The notes under the pieces are model-generated. The model ran no database searches. It was not told where the DNA came from and saw nothing but the letters and a program-made list of their open reading frames with translations. Of a stretch of 64,000 nucleotides of DNA, positions 23,800-41,754 are shown one piece after another; the stretch's first letter is position 1, and every line of letters begins with the position of its first letter. The position numbers were made by a program, and so were the translations under genes. This DNA is from Bolinopsis microptera (lineage: Eukaryota > Ctenophora > Tentaculata > Lobata > Bolinopsidae). The stretch lies in NCBI RefSeq assembly GCF_026151205.1, contig NC_087079.1, positions 16,548,945 through 16,612,944 of the forward strand. The letters run 5' to 3'.

Positions 23800-26700
23800 A
23801 TGGCTAGTGAGGGTGCTTATCGTGAAATTGCTTCGGGATCTGGCTCACAAGTAAGTTTGGATAATTTATATAATTTCAAGTGGATTGAATATGAGAAATA
23901 GAAGAAGTCTACAAAAGTGGTTTTGTTTTGAATTATTCCGCTGATCTTCTCAACATCTGGAAGCTAGGCTTTATAGCAATAATTATCATCATACTGTGTA
24001 CTGATGTGCAAATATTATCATATTTTTCTAAGCTGCATTGCTCTGTTCTGGCTCTGCTTCATGCTGTCCTGCTGCTTTAGTAGTTATGTATTAGTAATTA
24101 TTCATCTCTAAATTACAAATGTAACGAGAAATAATTATGATTGATGATATTTATAATATGTACAATACATATACTTAAGCTGGGCTCAGCCTGTCAGTGT
24201 CATTCCGCCGAATCTTTATCTGGCTATATGCTTATGAACATTATATATAGCCTTGGGTCCCCAGGTAATACATTAACATATTATACATATTATCATTCAA
24301 TTATCAGCTGTCGAAATTAATTATCTTCTCACTGAATTTTGAGATCAAAGATTTTAATTTGAAATTTTCAGATGACAATTTTCCCAGTGGAGTGGGGGGG
24401 GGGGTGTCGCGATGGCATAAATATCAGTTTGGACAAAAGTGTTAACCATTTTATACCATTTCAAAATTCAGAATTTGTATTTATCTATACCCTGTTTCAC
24501 ATAACATATTTGCTGGTAATAAAATAATAATAGAGTGTATACACAACTTGTCTTTTTCAACCTGCCGGGTGGAGTGATTCAGACGAAGCTGTATTTTTAA
24601 TTCGTGCAGCGTGCTAGTGCTATATAACATCATGATACAGTTGGAGTTGTAAAGATTCCTGCAACATTTCCTTCTGACATTACTTTTACTTTATATTGGT
24701 GTCTCAATTTATATAATTATATGTCGTTTTTGTGCGTTCATTCAATTTGAAATGTTTTTTGATAAAAAATGAAAACAACAATCATGCACAATATGACAAT
24801 TGTCATATTTTATGCATTTGCGCCGTTTATTTTAAGCATTAAACAGTTTAAAAAGTTGTTTACTAAAGCATTCTGGCATAGTTAGGCAAATAGGTCAACA
24901 GCCGGTCGGTATTGTACCTATTTGCACATTTCATATGTGTCAAGTCATTTCAAACGTGTAATTGGATGAACTAAGTTGATGGCATAAAATTTCAGTTTGG
25001 AAAAAAATTAAAGCCATCTATCATGCCATACAAATCTATGCCATTTTATGCCATTGCCCCCCCCCCCCCCCTTCCCCCACCCTCAACCTACTTATTTGAG
25101 GTCTTGGAATCCTTACATAGGTTGTAACAACATTTAGTCGAGAATTTTGTTGGAACCCATATTCTGCACAGAGGAACAAATATTATCATATGTTATACCA
25201 TTGCATAATATTATTGGCGGGACACGAGGGGACCGGGCCTCTTTCGTGATACATTTATCAGTGTGGAACTGTCCTGAGATTGATCGCCTCCAAACGGGGG
25301 ACAGATTTTTGACAGATGCTATGTTCTTCGGACGGAGATTCCGTAAACTCTTTTTTTTTCGATACTTTTTGTCCTTGCCTGTTTATTGATTATTCAAATA
25401 TTATCAAATTGTGCGAGTGAAATAGGGAGAAGGGAAATGTTTGTCAATAATAATTCATACTGCCCTACTTCGTAGGACAAAAATGAGACTTACTTTCAAC
25501 AGCTATGATTTTTGAATCTCTGTTAAGGTTTTAAATTTATTTATAATAGAAGTTTGTCTGGCCATTGTTAAATGTTATCACGGTGCCATGGGGATAACAT
25601 TAAATGGTAAATAAGATTACGGTAAAAAATGAAAAAGTTGAGTCTGTCCTCACTCTTCGTCCTCGGTAATTTGTGGTTAAATTCTTTAGAAAGTTAGAGC
25701 AAAGATGTCCAAAAATGTTAACTTTAATTCACAATTATCGCACGTAGTTAAGCTTACTGAACTTCATCGACTGGTCATATTATAAACAATCAGTTATATT
25801 CAATATTGGTACGGAACAATGGACAATCACAACATTTTTTCTATAGACTGACCATTAAGTTTCGTATCAATTTTCTGACACATCCCAGCATCTCTGGATG
25901 ACAATCTATTGAACTCGAGTTGACAATGAAGGTATATCACACAAGTTCAAGTTTCATGACTGCTAGACCCTTCCGTGAATAGGACCATGATTTACAGTAA
26001 CAAATTAAACTTGTAGCTCAGAAAATTTATCCTGGCCTGGATGTCTCACTTATACTCTTTTAGCACCGAATCTGTTTTCTTCAGTTTCCTCGCAATCGAT
26101 GATCTTATGTATACTATACAGATGTATATAGATGCTCACAATGAACAGTTTTCGAATAGTACAAACTAAATATGATAATTGATCAATCCAGTTTGGTTCC
26201 AAATCATGGTGCCTATTTTGGCTCAATGACTATGATTACCTTAATTTCTGCCTATTTATCTGTCATATAACAAATAATTTAAGAACATGAATAATATGAT
26301 GTTATACTTATGGTGACCTAATAAGAGCATTTTCTCTTTGTCGCAATAAACGGAATCATCAGAAATTTTCATCAGAAACATCACAACAATGCGACCAATA
26401 AACGATGTTCATATCCGGATATAACATGACAAATTCTTGGCTAAAGCGATTACTAGTGTTACTGTAAACCTCAAGCTGCAACTTTATTTCACTTTCAGTC
26501 GAAACCAAAAATGTCTTTTCTCGGGGGCCTGCGAAAGTTTTTCGATAAAGAGTTTGCGGCTGAGTTTCTGTCTACTCTTATATTGGTGGTGAGTTCTATA
26601 TTAACATAGTCAATATAGTTTTTACTTATTGCATGAAAAGCATTAATAATTAGCATTAATAGTTAGTGTTACTGATTAGCTAGTAGCCTATCAATCTATC

Positions 26701-28455
26701 CGATAAGGGCGATAACAAAATTAACATTTTGATACGATTTGTTACTCCTTGTCATTTCGTATCATGATACTGATTCGCAGTTGTTCAACTGACAACGATT
26801 TCTTATTTTTAAATAAATTATATTATAATCACATAGTTTAAAAACTATGTGATTATAATATAATTTATACAATTCCAATTACTTAATTCAAAACCAACAA
26901 TTCTAAAATAGAAGGTTTTACTGATATTATAGTCATCTTTGAAATGTAAACAAGATTTTCGTAAATATCGGCGATTCTTCAATAGTTGCTTGGAGACGGT
27001 TCGGTGGCTCAATACAAGATGCTTAACAAAAGTGCGGTGGAACCTTTTCTGTCAATAAACATCGGGTATGCGTGTGCGGTGACGTTTGGTTGTTACATAG
27101 CGGCTGGAGTATCAGGTTTGGTATATAATTAAAATAACTTAGTTATGGGTCAATGATTCATAGACGTTTCAAAAAATCCATCAGAAGGATTACTATCGCA
27201 TTTTTATTTTTGCACCACTGTATAGTAAATTTAGGGTATAAATGTATAGTGTATACTGTAAAGTAAATTTAGTAATGAGCTATCTTTACAGGTGCTCACA
27301 TGAACCCTGCGGTAACCATAGCCCTGGCAGTCGTGAAGAAGTTTAAATGGAACAAGGTCCCTAAATACATCACTGCTCAAATGTTGGGTGGCTTCTTTGG
27401 TGCTCTCCTCGTTTTTATCACTTATGTTGGTAAGTTGAAAAGGAATTTGGTAATGATATTGCGGATCATTTAATTGCTAAAAGTAATACAAGTGACTTAA
27501 TCCATTTTTGTTCTTGATCACATCGGTCGAGAAATGATTCGAATTTCACATAATCTGAAATAACTTAGTTAAACTCATTGTAAGTGTGAACAGTGTACGG
27601 CATAATCTTGATATCTCCAATCCTGAATCCGGCAGATCGGCTACTGAAATCGGGAGACGTGGTTGAGGAAGAGTCATTTAGGGGGATATTTGCGACATAC
27701 CCGCACCCCGACACTACAACAGGTGGTCAGCTGCTTGATCAGGTTGTAGGGACGTTCCTTCTCATGCTCATTGTTTGCTCTCTTGGTGACAACAACAACT
27801 CCGCTCCCCCCAAAGGTGATGATTTGTGTTTTGAGGTTTTAAGCATGACAGTATTTTACACGAACAACACTTGATGTGGACTCCTTTATTCCGTCCTCTG
27901 TACGTAAATCAAATTAGAATTCCGTTGAAAGTACCAGGAAAGATTGACAAAATTCCACTTTTAGGTGTAACTCCTATTCTGGTGGGTGGTGCTGTGTTAT
28001 CTATTGGTCTCTCTTTCGGAACCAGCTGTGGATATGCCATAAACCCTGCGAGGGACTTCGCTCCTAGACTCGCCACAGCTCTACTTGGATATGACCACGT
28101 ATTCTCGTTAGTTAATTGCATTTATTTGCAGTATTTATTGTTAATATCATTATGCAAATGGTCCATGCAAGTGCGACGAAACTATATAAATACCTTTAAT
28201 TAGGTCCAAATTACCAGATTCAGCCAAAATAACAAATTCATATCAATATCACCATACCTCAGAGCGGATAACTACTACTTCTGGATACCGATAATCGGTC
28301 CCATCATCGGGGCAATCCTGGGTGCAGTAACCTATCTAGTCTTCATAGAACAGCCTGGGATCTCCTGCATCGGTCAGAAAGGTGCTGACTTAGATCCCTC
28401 CAATATTGTTAGTAACGGGGCTTCTGAGATAGAGTTGGAGAAAACCGCTGCTTGA
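23800..28455 (+). CDS. aquaglyceroporin (aquaporin family, glycerol-channel type)
   Basis: Seven exons with matching GT-AG phases: 23800-23850, 26499-26588, 26986-27115, 27292-27429, 27594-27815, 27965-28106 and 28263-28455, giving 321 residues. The channel should pass water and small neutral solutes such as glycerol across the plasma membrane. Both pore motifs are present: GAHMNPAVT (NPA at 95-97) and GYAINPARD (NPA at 237-239). Asp241 directly after NPAR is the classical mark of the glycerol-conducting branch. The order [16 protein letters not shown], the half-helix loops and [12 protein letters not shown] follows AQP3/7/9/10-type proteins. The N-terminus ([17 protein letters not shown]) sits on a separate short exon; MSF at the start of exon 2 is an alternative start. 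A MITE ends 12 bp before the ATG. Which vertebrate paralogue is closest cannot be told here. Confidence 0.93.
24390..25085. mobile_element. repeat element in aquaglyceroporin intron 1 with G-run and C-run ends
   Basis: The left end GGAGTG plus G-run (24394-24404) followed by GATGGCATAAA is mirrored by TTATGCCATTG plus C-run (25056-25071) at the right. GATGGCATAAA-x-TTTCAGTTTGG also occurs as a direct repeat at 24411 and 24978. The interior is non-coding. Confidence 0.6.
25086..26498. other. 3' part of aquaglyceroporin intron 1
   Basis: I see no nested gene or recognisable repeat. The open frame 25147-25389 has no family features. Confidence 0.4.
26813..26868. repeat. perfect 27-bp inverted repeat in aquaglyceroporin intron 2
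   Basis: 26813-26839 is exactly reverse-complemented at 26842-26868 with a two-base spacer. It is AT-rich and could extrude as a cruciform. Confidence 0.88.
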
Positions 28456-28667
28456 TAGTTGGTGTAGAACAGATTGATTATTTTAGTTTTAAGATAAACT
28501 GGTGATATTATGTATTACTATTTCTGTATTAGTATTAGCATCATATTCTATTAGATTATAATTTAGACTCTCAGATATCAAGAAAAATGTGTAATTGACG
28601 CGTGACTGATCATGATGTGTGATGGGGCTGTTTACTGCATTGTTCTAACTGAGCTGTATTCATTGGT

Positions 28668-28756
28668 CACATGACCACGGTCACATGATCACATGATCAC
28701 ATGGTCACATGGTCACATGGTCACATGGTCACATGGTCACATGGTCACATGACCAC
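28668..28756. repeat. 10-bp tandem repeat in the aquaglyceroporin 3' region
   Basis: About nine copies of GGTCACATGA / GGTCACATGG, each containing CACATG. It probably lies within the 3' UTR. Confidence 0.85.
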
Positions 28757-28962
28757 AGTCATCATTACTTTATTGCTTTGTTGTGTATTCAGCTCAATTT
28801 TTATGTCACGAGTCAACAACATTATTCGATAAACCAGTATAGCCCTGCGCTTTAGGTTTTTCAGTTCATGTGTTATAAAATTGTTATCTCAATCTGCATC
28901 TGATCTTTAATGTAAACCAGGGTTTAGGCCTGGCTTATGTAAATGCAAGAAGTAAACACTTT

Positions 28963-28968
28963 AATAAA
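28963..28968 (+). terminator. candidate polyadenylation signal of the aquaglyceroporin
   Basis: AATAAA about 510 bp after the stop codon. It is the first canonical hexamer I noticed downstream on this strand. Confidence 0.4.
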
Positions 28969-28979
28969 TAATATTATAT

Positions 28980-30137
28980 TAACTCGCAGCATGTTTTCAA
29001 GGTTCGAAAAGAATTCCACAGATAATATAATGTATAGAATTATTTATTCTTAAAAATACAACGGAGGTTTTCTAACAGTTCACAAACACCAGTAAATCCA
29101 ATTCCAAAGTTGATTGGGTGTGCTCCCTACAATTCGAATTTTCAAATTTTTGGTGACGGAATCCTCGAAACAAGTAGGTACAGTATGCCATCTGCAAAGC
29201 AAAAACTCTCAAATATAAAACACGGCGGTGGTATATAACCCAACGTATGGGTACCTGAGTTTTGGGCCCCCCCCCCCCCTTATATTACACTTTGCCGCAG
29301 CCTGAAATTTTCTGTAATAGTATACCGTGAACACCGTGGGGGAATCAAAACACTATGAACACTTAACTTTGACCACTATGACGGCACTAAACACTTACCA
29401 GCAAGAAAACTCGTGGCTACTTGATAGTAACAACTTCTTCTTTTAAATAAAAATCTTAGTTCAATCATGGCAGTGGTATCAAAAAATTATAAATGGAAAT
29501 GGAGATGAAACCCTCAGTTATCCTTATTTCTTGGTACTGTGTCAGGTTTTACTGCACCGTCAGACATTAACAGCCTTAAAATTTATTAAAATTATTCTAA
29601 TTTCCGTAGCAGATAAATAAGAGCTCAGAGAGTTTGGGTTTTTTAAGAGTCGTAGACCTGTGATCGGTAACAACACTATATTGCGTCATAGGATCATAGG
29701 ACATAATAATAGGGTTAGGGCTATTGCAAATAAAATGAAGATCCTTTTTCGTGATAACATATAGTTGCGCAACATCGCAACTATATTACGACAGCACTAT
29801 TATTGCGATAACTGAGTAAATAAATGCGGGAACCGTCTCATCCCATAAGCAAAATGAAAAACGATGGATGATCAATTTGTTCACAAAATTAACAGCTGAA
29901 TTGCATTTAAGATTCACAAACCTTTTCCCAATGGCTTGAACGCTATAGGAAATCTTTTGGCTGTGTTCCGAGCATAATGTTAATCGTTTGTGGTACTTGT
30001 TTGAAAAAGCATTTGTTTCTTCGGATCCTGAAAATGAAAGTGAGGTAGACATAACCTCCGAGTCCTCACTTAAATTTGGTAGAGCTAGACTTACAGTAAA
30101 AAGTTTCACATGCATACCACGGTTAACACGTTTTGCA
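28980..30137. other. intergenic stretch
   Basis: No gene is recognised. It contains a C-run at 29269-29280. The open frames on both strands around 29786-30215 overlap each other and lack domain features. Confidence 0.4.
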
Positions 30138-30370
30138 ATTTTAAGGGGGGGCCCCGGGGGGGGGGGGGGTCTTCATCAAAAATTCTCTCGAAATCGCCTT
30201 TATAGTTGTTTCTGATAGAGGGGGAGTGAATCTATCAGCTGCTTTGGTCCCAATGAAAAATATTGATCCTACCGAAATTATCGCCGGTTTAAGTTCAGTC
30301 GCTTATGTGTAAATTGTATTGCGCGAGCGATTTTCCAATCGCCAATTCGAAAATCGAAGTCCTAAAAATC
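30138..30370. mobile_element. dispersed repeat, copy 2 (inverted relative to 19190-19440)
   Basis: It contains the G-run with GGGGCCCC, TCTTCATCAA, CTCTCGAAATCG, TATCAGCTGCTTTGG, ATTATCGCCGGT and TTGCGCGAGCGATT. These mirror the blocks of the 19.2 kb copy in reverse order. Confidence 0.65.
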
Positions 30371-33370
30371 TCACTGCAAACTGCTAAGTTTGAACTGCTA
30401 CTTAAACTGCAGATTGTGTAACCTAATGTTCTTTCTAAAAGCTTCAAAAACGCGGTCAACTTCAAAAACTTCGGAAAGTTAATGCGAATACATTCAACAG
30501 TAACATTTAAACAATGAGTGTGATCAACAACAAGATCAAAAAGATCAAAACCACGACCCCGCAACTCTACCGAGACACAGAGAGAGAGATCGAGAGAGAG
30601 AGAGCCCTTTGCAGCTCTCATACAACTGTAAGCTTGAGCGAACACGCCGTGCTTGACTCGGGACGTATACGTATAGTATCGTAACATTATTATATATATT
30701 ATGAGTGTGAGTGAATTATGAAATTAAGAAGCTGCTGTACCACCGACAGTGAAGTATCGTGTCACGTGACCTGACATTTTCTGACAAGATGGACGTTCTA
30801 GTAATATGTGTAAACTGTTTAGTAGTTAGTACTTGACGAAATGTGCGGTGAAGCAAAATTAAGGCCATGTGGCATCATGCCACATGGCACTGGCATGGCA
30901 TTGCACAGCTTGGATCTTATCGTTATGACTGGTTCCTATCTAGATGAAGAGTTCAACGTGTATAACGTGAAGAACGCTAGGAACGCGAAGAAAGTTCCGA
31001 ATATTAAATAAGATTGTGCTGGGAAGTGTAACCTTTATATTATTACTGTAACCAGCGCGGCTAGCCATTAAGCAGAGAAACTTTAAACCTGGAATTTTTA
31101 CCAGCTGAACGACAAACTGAGCTGACTACAAACTTCTACTACCATCTAAAGATCAACATAATATTGAAATTAAAAGGAGATAACTGAGAGCTAACCTAGT
31201 TTACAGAGACTCGGTCTCACAAAATCAATGCGGGAATAAAGACCGGTAAATACCATAATTTGATATCAAACGACAAGAAAATATAGCCGGGCCAGACAAG
31301 AATCTTCAAGTTTACTGTTGTTTTCGTGTTTACCAGTCTAGATTCAAATTCATACCACAGAGTACCTACTTTAAAGTTGTAAATAAGATACAAAGGGAGG
31401 ATTATAGAACCCTGATAGTATAATACTAGTATGGAAATAGGGTCTTAACTATTTGACCCTGGGAGATAATCATCTTCACTTATACGTTACCGTAATTTAA
31501 AGTACCTTAGAAGCCTTTAGAGGCCTTTATATAATACGACTTACATTCTTAAAACTTTAAACATAACCTGTACCTCCTAGTTTGCTTACTAAACCACAAA
31601 ACGGACATATCAAAGTTTCAGAAGCTCGAAGGGGGGCATGCTAATCTCTAATGTTCAGTATTTCCAATCCTTTGTAATCTGTCGTCGTAAGTATCCTTAA
31701 ATACTTGTTATGGTCTTAGCACGTAGTTAATACCATCATATTATGCATCGTTATTTGCATTGCAATTATGCTTGTAATCTTTAAAATGTCAAAGTGCTTA
31801 AAAGCGAGCATAGAAATTCAGAAGCGTTTTAAGGTACGATATAATTACTGCTTACATATAACAGCTATACCTCAGTGATAATTAATATGTTTAACGCAGT
31901 TTGCATGAAGCCAAAAAATGTCTTATTCAGGCTAGGTCATTTTCAGGCTAGGTCATTTGACCAGAGGTGAGACAGAGGTTTAACGTGAAATCAGCAGATT
32001 AAAGGGGGCAAGGTTTCCTCGGAAACATTAATATTTTCTGGGAATCGAGATTCAATTAATCGTGCATGCAATACAGTTACACTGCACGTAAGCGCTACCG
32101 TAATAACCTATAATAATAAATACCTTGGCTGTGATCAATATTTTTAAACAAAGCAAAAATCATCTCTAAGATCATTATTTCTCTGACAGAGAACATCGTG
32201 AAATCAATTTCTGTAATCCACCATATTGATACCCCACATCTTGTCAATCCGATTCCTAATGTTAGAACCTTATCAGCTTAATGATAACTTTCACCTAGTA
32301 GCCTTGATCGATAACCTGGCTTACTTAAATACCAGGGTCTGCTTAAAATCTTTACATTTCATTTTAAAAAGTCTCATGCAATCAGTTCGTACATGGCCAT
32401 GGTAGAGACTGTCCATTGGATAAGATATTGCTGATGAAATGACTGTCCGGTGGATGTTAATTTACGTATTCAACATACTGTGGTTAAGATGGAGACGTTA
32501 CAATTTACAAAACATGGTCTCATGACTCATGGCAAACCTTTGAGCCGTTGGAGACAGCCTGCACTAATAGCTAAAACATGGAAACAAGACGTATTATAAG
32601 TTGTTCTACCGCAATGGCACAACAATTGTGATACCATCCAAAACTCGTGGAGAAATGTTTAAAATGTTTCCGTCGCGTACGTCAATTGTCGACATCGTAA
32701 GTTAATTTGATTTAAGTATTCAAATTGCGTTTAAATCGACAATTATTATCGCGACAACAATAATTTCTAGGATTAAGACTCTTTTTCCCAGTAAGCAACT
32801 CTTAATTCGCATAATATGACAATTAACAAACAATCAACCAATTAAAGGACTCCGAGGCCACAGGTATGCGAACATGAACATGTCTAAGAAGAGTGGTCTA
32901 GGTCAAACTCGAGCCAGTATCTCAGCGGAAACAAAGAATGTGCTGGACTTGGTGAATAGGAGTAATTAAACTATACGTGCAGATGGCGACTATTGGTAGA
33001 AAGCAATCAAACAAATACCATCCACAACTAACAAGGTATAATACCTTCCTATATAATTCAGCTTCAGAACATGGAGGCTAGACTAAAGTAGAAACTCACA
33101 AAGCATCACTCACAACTAACACTTCATAATGAGAATATTATACTGTAAGCTATGTAGGTATGTTCAGTGGAATTTTCCGTGGAATCTTGAAAATCTGCAG
33201 GATGCACTGGAAATGTTTGTGAAAGATTTTTGAAGCGGCGTCGTTGGAGGGGGCGGAGATATTCATATATCCAGTTTCAAAAAGTCAATCAGGTGGCAGA
33301 ATATTTTCATCGACACACAAAAAGACCCAAAAGCATTGACTATGACGGATGGCGTCAAATTGTGGCGGAG
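30371..33370. other. intergenic stretch with degraded repeats
   Basis: A weak third copy of the 19.2/30.1 kb repeat lies at about 32050-32220 (GTGCATGCAATACAGTTACA, GTAAGCGCT). A short frame at 32878-32973 starts MNMSKKSGLGQTRAS and stops after 31 codons. I see nothing I would call a gene. Confidence 0.4.
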
Positions 33371-38965
<5,595 letters not shown>

Positions 38966-39170
38966 CAAACACACAAACAATTCGTCTGTTAGTCGCATGA
39001 ACTTTACTCTTCCTGATACCAGTTCCGACTTTGATGGCAACGCTTATCCGAGAGCTTCTAGTGGGTTTTTTTGCTTTCTTTAACGGTACTATCTCAGGAG
39101 TTTTATCACACTGTACATCGTTTTTAACCGGGTCTATCTTCTCCTTCGCCTTGCTTTGAAGACAGCCCAT
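38966..39170 (-). CDS. orphan first coding exon of a second adenylate-kinase-like gene (myristoylation exon 1c)
   Basis: The exon encodes 68 residues starting MGCLQSKAKEK and ending RRIVCVFG at a GTAAGT donor in phase 1. Gly2, Ser6 and Lys7 fit the N-myristoylation consensus, and Cys3 could be palmitoylated. The end (IVCVFG plus phase 1 donor) corresponds to NIIFVG and NIVFFG of exons 1a and 1b, where the next exon supplies the P-loop. The middle is longer and Lys-rich, with a shared S/T-x-I-x-V/I segment. No downstream exon is found on the minus strand in about 10 kb, so this is either a gene with a very large intron or a stranded exon duplicate. Confidence 0.6.
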
Positions 39171-39589
39171 AACAACACATTCATGAACTTTGGGCTACAT
39201 GTCTGAAACAATTGCAATCATTTGAAAGGATCTCAGTTTTATTTGCCATAGTTAACCACTTTAATGAGATACGCATATTTGATTATGGAATATTGGTATA
39301 GTAAAAATTATCCAATTAAACTTTAATTTCGAGGTGTTCAACATTCTATGGCAGAAAAAATAAGGTGTTTTATTCCTTAAACCTGATGATTGATTGCATG
39401 GGATATGACCAACTTTGATTTTCAATTTTAATTTGTGCATCTTTAACAGAACCACATTATTATTATTAAATCAAAATAGCAAATAATTTAACTTACTATC
39501 CGCCATCTCCTTTATGAATAATATACTCTTCATAAAAATTAATACGAATTCATGTCCGTTTATTTTATTCTTTTAACTGTCTTTTTAGA

Positions 39590-39770
39590 TCTATTTTCGG
39601 TCTTTCATTGTGGGAGTTCCCAACATCATTGCGCTGGCACATACTATTGAACTGCTAGAGGAAGTGTTAGATCCCAGAGAAGCCCCCACCCGCTTAACTA
39701 CTTTATCTCAGTAGCAGCAAGAGCCCTGGTTTCTGGTCATATTGAGTACATATTCCCTATGTGCCCTTAC
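39590..39770 (+). mobile_element. fragment of the DVLDPREA repeat family, copy C
   Basis: This strand reads LAHTIELLEEVLDPREAP then a stop and QQEPWF. It matches the minus-strand peptides of the copies at 44.7-45.0 kb and 45.9-46.1 kb. Differences are largely amino-acid conservative, so the source element probably coded on this strand. The element class is unknown. Confidence 0.55.
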
Positions 39771-41640
39771 ACCTTAGCTTCGTACTGCTGATAACACCCT
39801 ATCAGCTCTGTGCAAAGCAAAGGGCATACAATGCCATTCCTTTGATGTACCCAATTTAAGAGAACTCGTATCAGGGCCGTAATTCCGAATTGGTAGGTAG
39901 TAGATTTTAAAATAAAGAATTAAAAAAAGGGGGGACCCCCAACCCATGTAGCTGAGACACGTCACAGCAAGTAGACCAAAGTGGCTCTTGCTTGTGAAAC
40001 GTGTATCAACTACCCGCCGAGGCGGTGGGTTGGGAGTCCCCCCTGGGATCATTTCGTCCGTAAAGACCTCATAGCTTGTCTTCTGAGGTATGAGATTGAA
40101 GGAGTGCTATGAGTGTGCTTCGTAGCAGATCTTCGTAGGTAGTAGATACCCAAGGTATCATTGGACACCAGGAAGCTTCGAAGTTAGGAGTCAAGACCTG
40201 TTTAAGCCATGAATCCAAGAGTGGTGCACTAAGGACTTTTATGCAATCAATATTATCTCCTTCTATTCAGTCAACTCAACCGCATAATCGGGAAATCTAT
40301 GAGTAATTTTTAAATGATGATAGACCCTGTCAAAACGTTTGTAAACTTTTAACGGTACCCTGCAGTTTATTGTAATCTATAGTTAGTTAATATAGACGCC
40401 ACGATAGTCTATGTAATAAACGCCATGTTTTGGCACAGAATTTTTTGTTTCCGACGCGATTTTAATAAATTTTGTACCAAAAGTTGCCTTTAAGTATGAA
40501 TAATGCAAGTCTATCGTGCAGCAAGATAAGGTCGAGCTTTATGTGGGCCTCCTATTCATTGCAAGTGTGTAAAAGGACAAAAATGAGTAATTTATTAAAA
40601 TGCCTATAACTCCTAAAATATCAAATATTTTGAAATAATTTTTAAATTATCATAATTAGATGATCATGATCAGACGCAAAAATTCACACAAGTTAACAAA
40701 TTTTAAAAATAATATTCTTTCAAATTAATCCTTTAAATCTTAAAATTATATTAGTACTATATCAAAAGTTTTGTTTTGCTGAGCTGAGCTGCACTGATTA
40801 CGACTTTGCTTCATAAAATTTAATTTAAAACAACGGATACTGTAGAAGTTATAGACCAAAAACTAAAAATTTGCGTTTTATTCGCATTTTAGACAAAAAA
40901 TCAAAGCAAAATCAGAAAACAAAATTTGTGCTACGTACCTACAACTTAACGCGCTTATGACTACCATGCAACAACACAAATTAATTTTTTAAAACTCACG
41001 ATGTCAATCCTTTGCAGCTCAGCGTCACAACGGTGCATCTCGCCGATCTGGTTGCGAGAAACATTATTTGATGCGCGGCTCGGCCCAGTAGTGCATCACG
41101 CTACCATGCGTTACTGTGCCGCGCGCCGCACACTCAATTATGCTTCTCGCTAGATTGGCAAAATGCGCTACTGTGCCTTGCCGAGCTGCGATGAATTGAC
41201 ATCGTCAATTAAATATTTTATCCACTTTTAGTGCTACAACTTTTATATATTAGTACTACTCACAATCTTTGGGTGAAGCAAATATAATAATGCGCGCCGT
41301 GGACAGTGAATGGACAAAATTGGGATTTAAATGTTAAATAACAAATATATCAAAAATATTTCTCGCGCCGCGCGCATTTTCACCACTCTTCATCCTCTCT
41401 GTGAATCAAGCGCTGTTGGAACTTTCCTGATACCTTGCCAATCCGTGTTAACATTTGTTTAATGATAAATTGGAATTATCTTAAATAACTTGCAATGCAG
41501 TGGAACAAATTTATTTTGTTTTGTTGATGGGTTTAACATCTCATTTGTTGATCGAGTTGAAATAACTGCATTATGCCACTGTGTTGCTACCGATATAGCA
41601 GTACTGTTGTTAACAGTGTCTCCAAGAATCCAAATCTTTT
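39771..41640. other. non-genic stretch with a GC-rich foldback
   Basis: No gene is seen. At 41000-41213, CGATGTCAATCCTTTGCAGC pairs with GCTGCGATGAATTGACATCG, and the interior is unusually rich in GCGC (for example GCCGCGCGCCGCA). This suggests a small foldback element. Confidence 0.45.
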
Positions 41641-41754
41641 GGCTGGGTCACCCCTCTTAAAACTCTTAAACAACGGATTACCTGATTATATTAAGTTAAG
41701 ACAATTTTACCAATTTACCTAGATACAAATTATGTGGCAGAATGACGGATCCAA

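Noticed and set aside
30295-30687. Minus-strand frame with YSCMRAAKGSLSL resembling YKCMKAADVSLGL of the Ly6-like exon
   Set aside because: The resemblance is short, overlaps a GA-rich tract, lacks the C-x4-CN ending and has no fitting splice sites.
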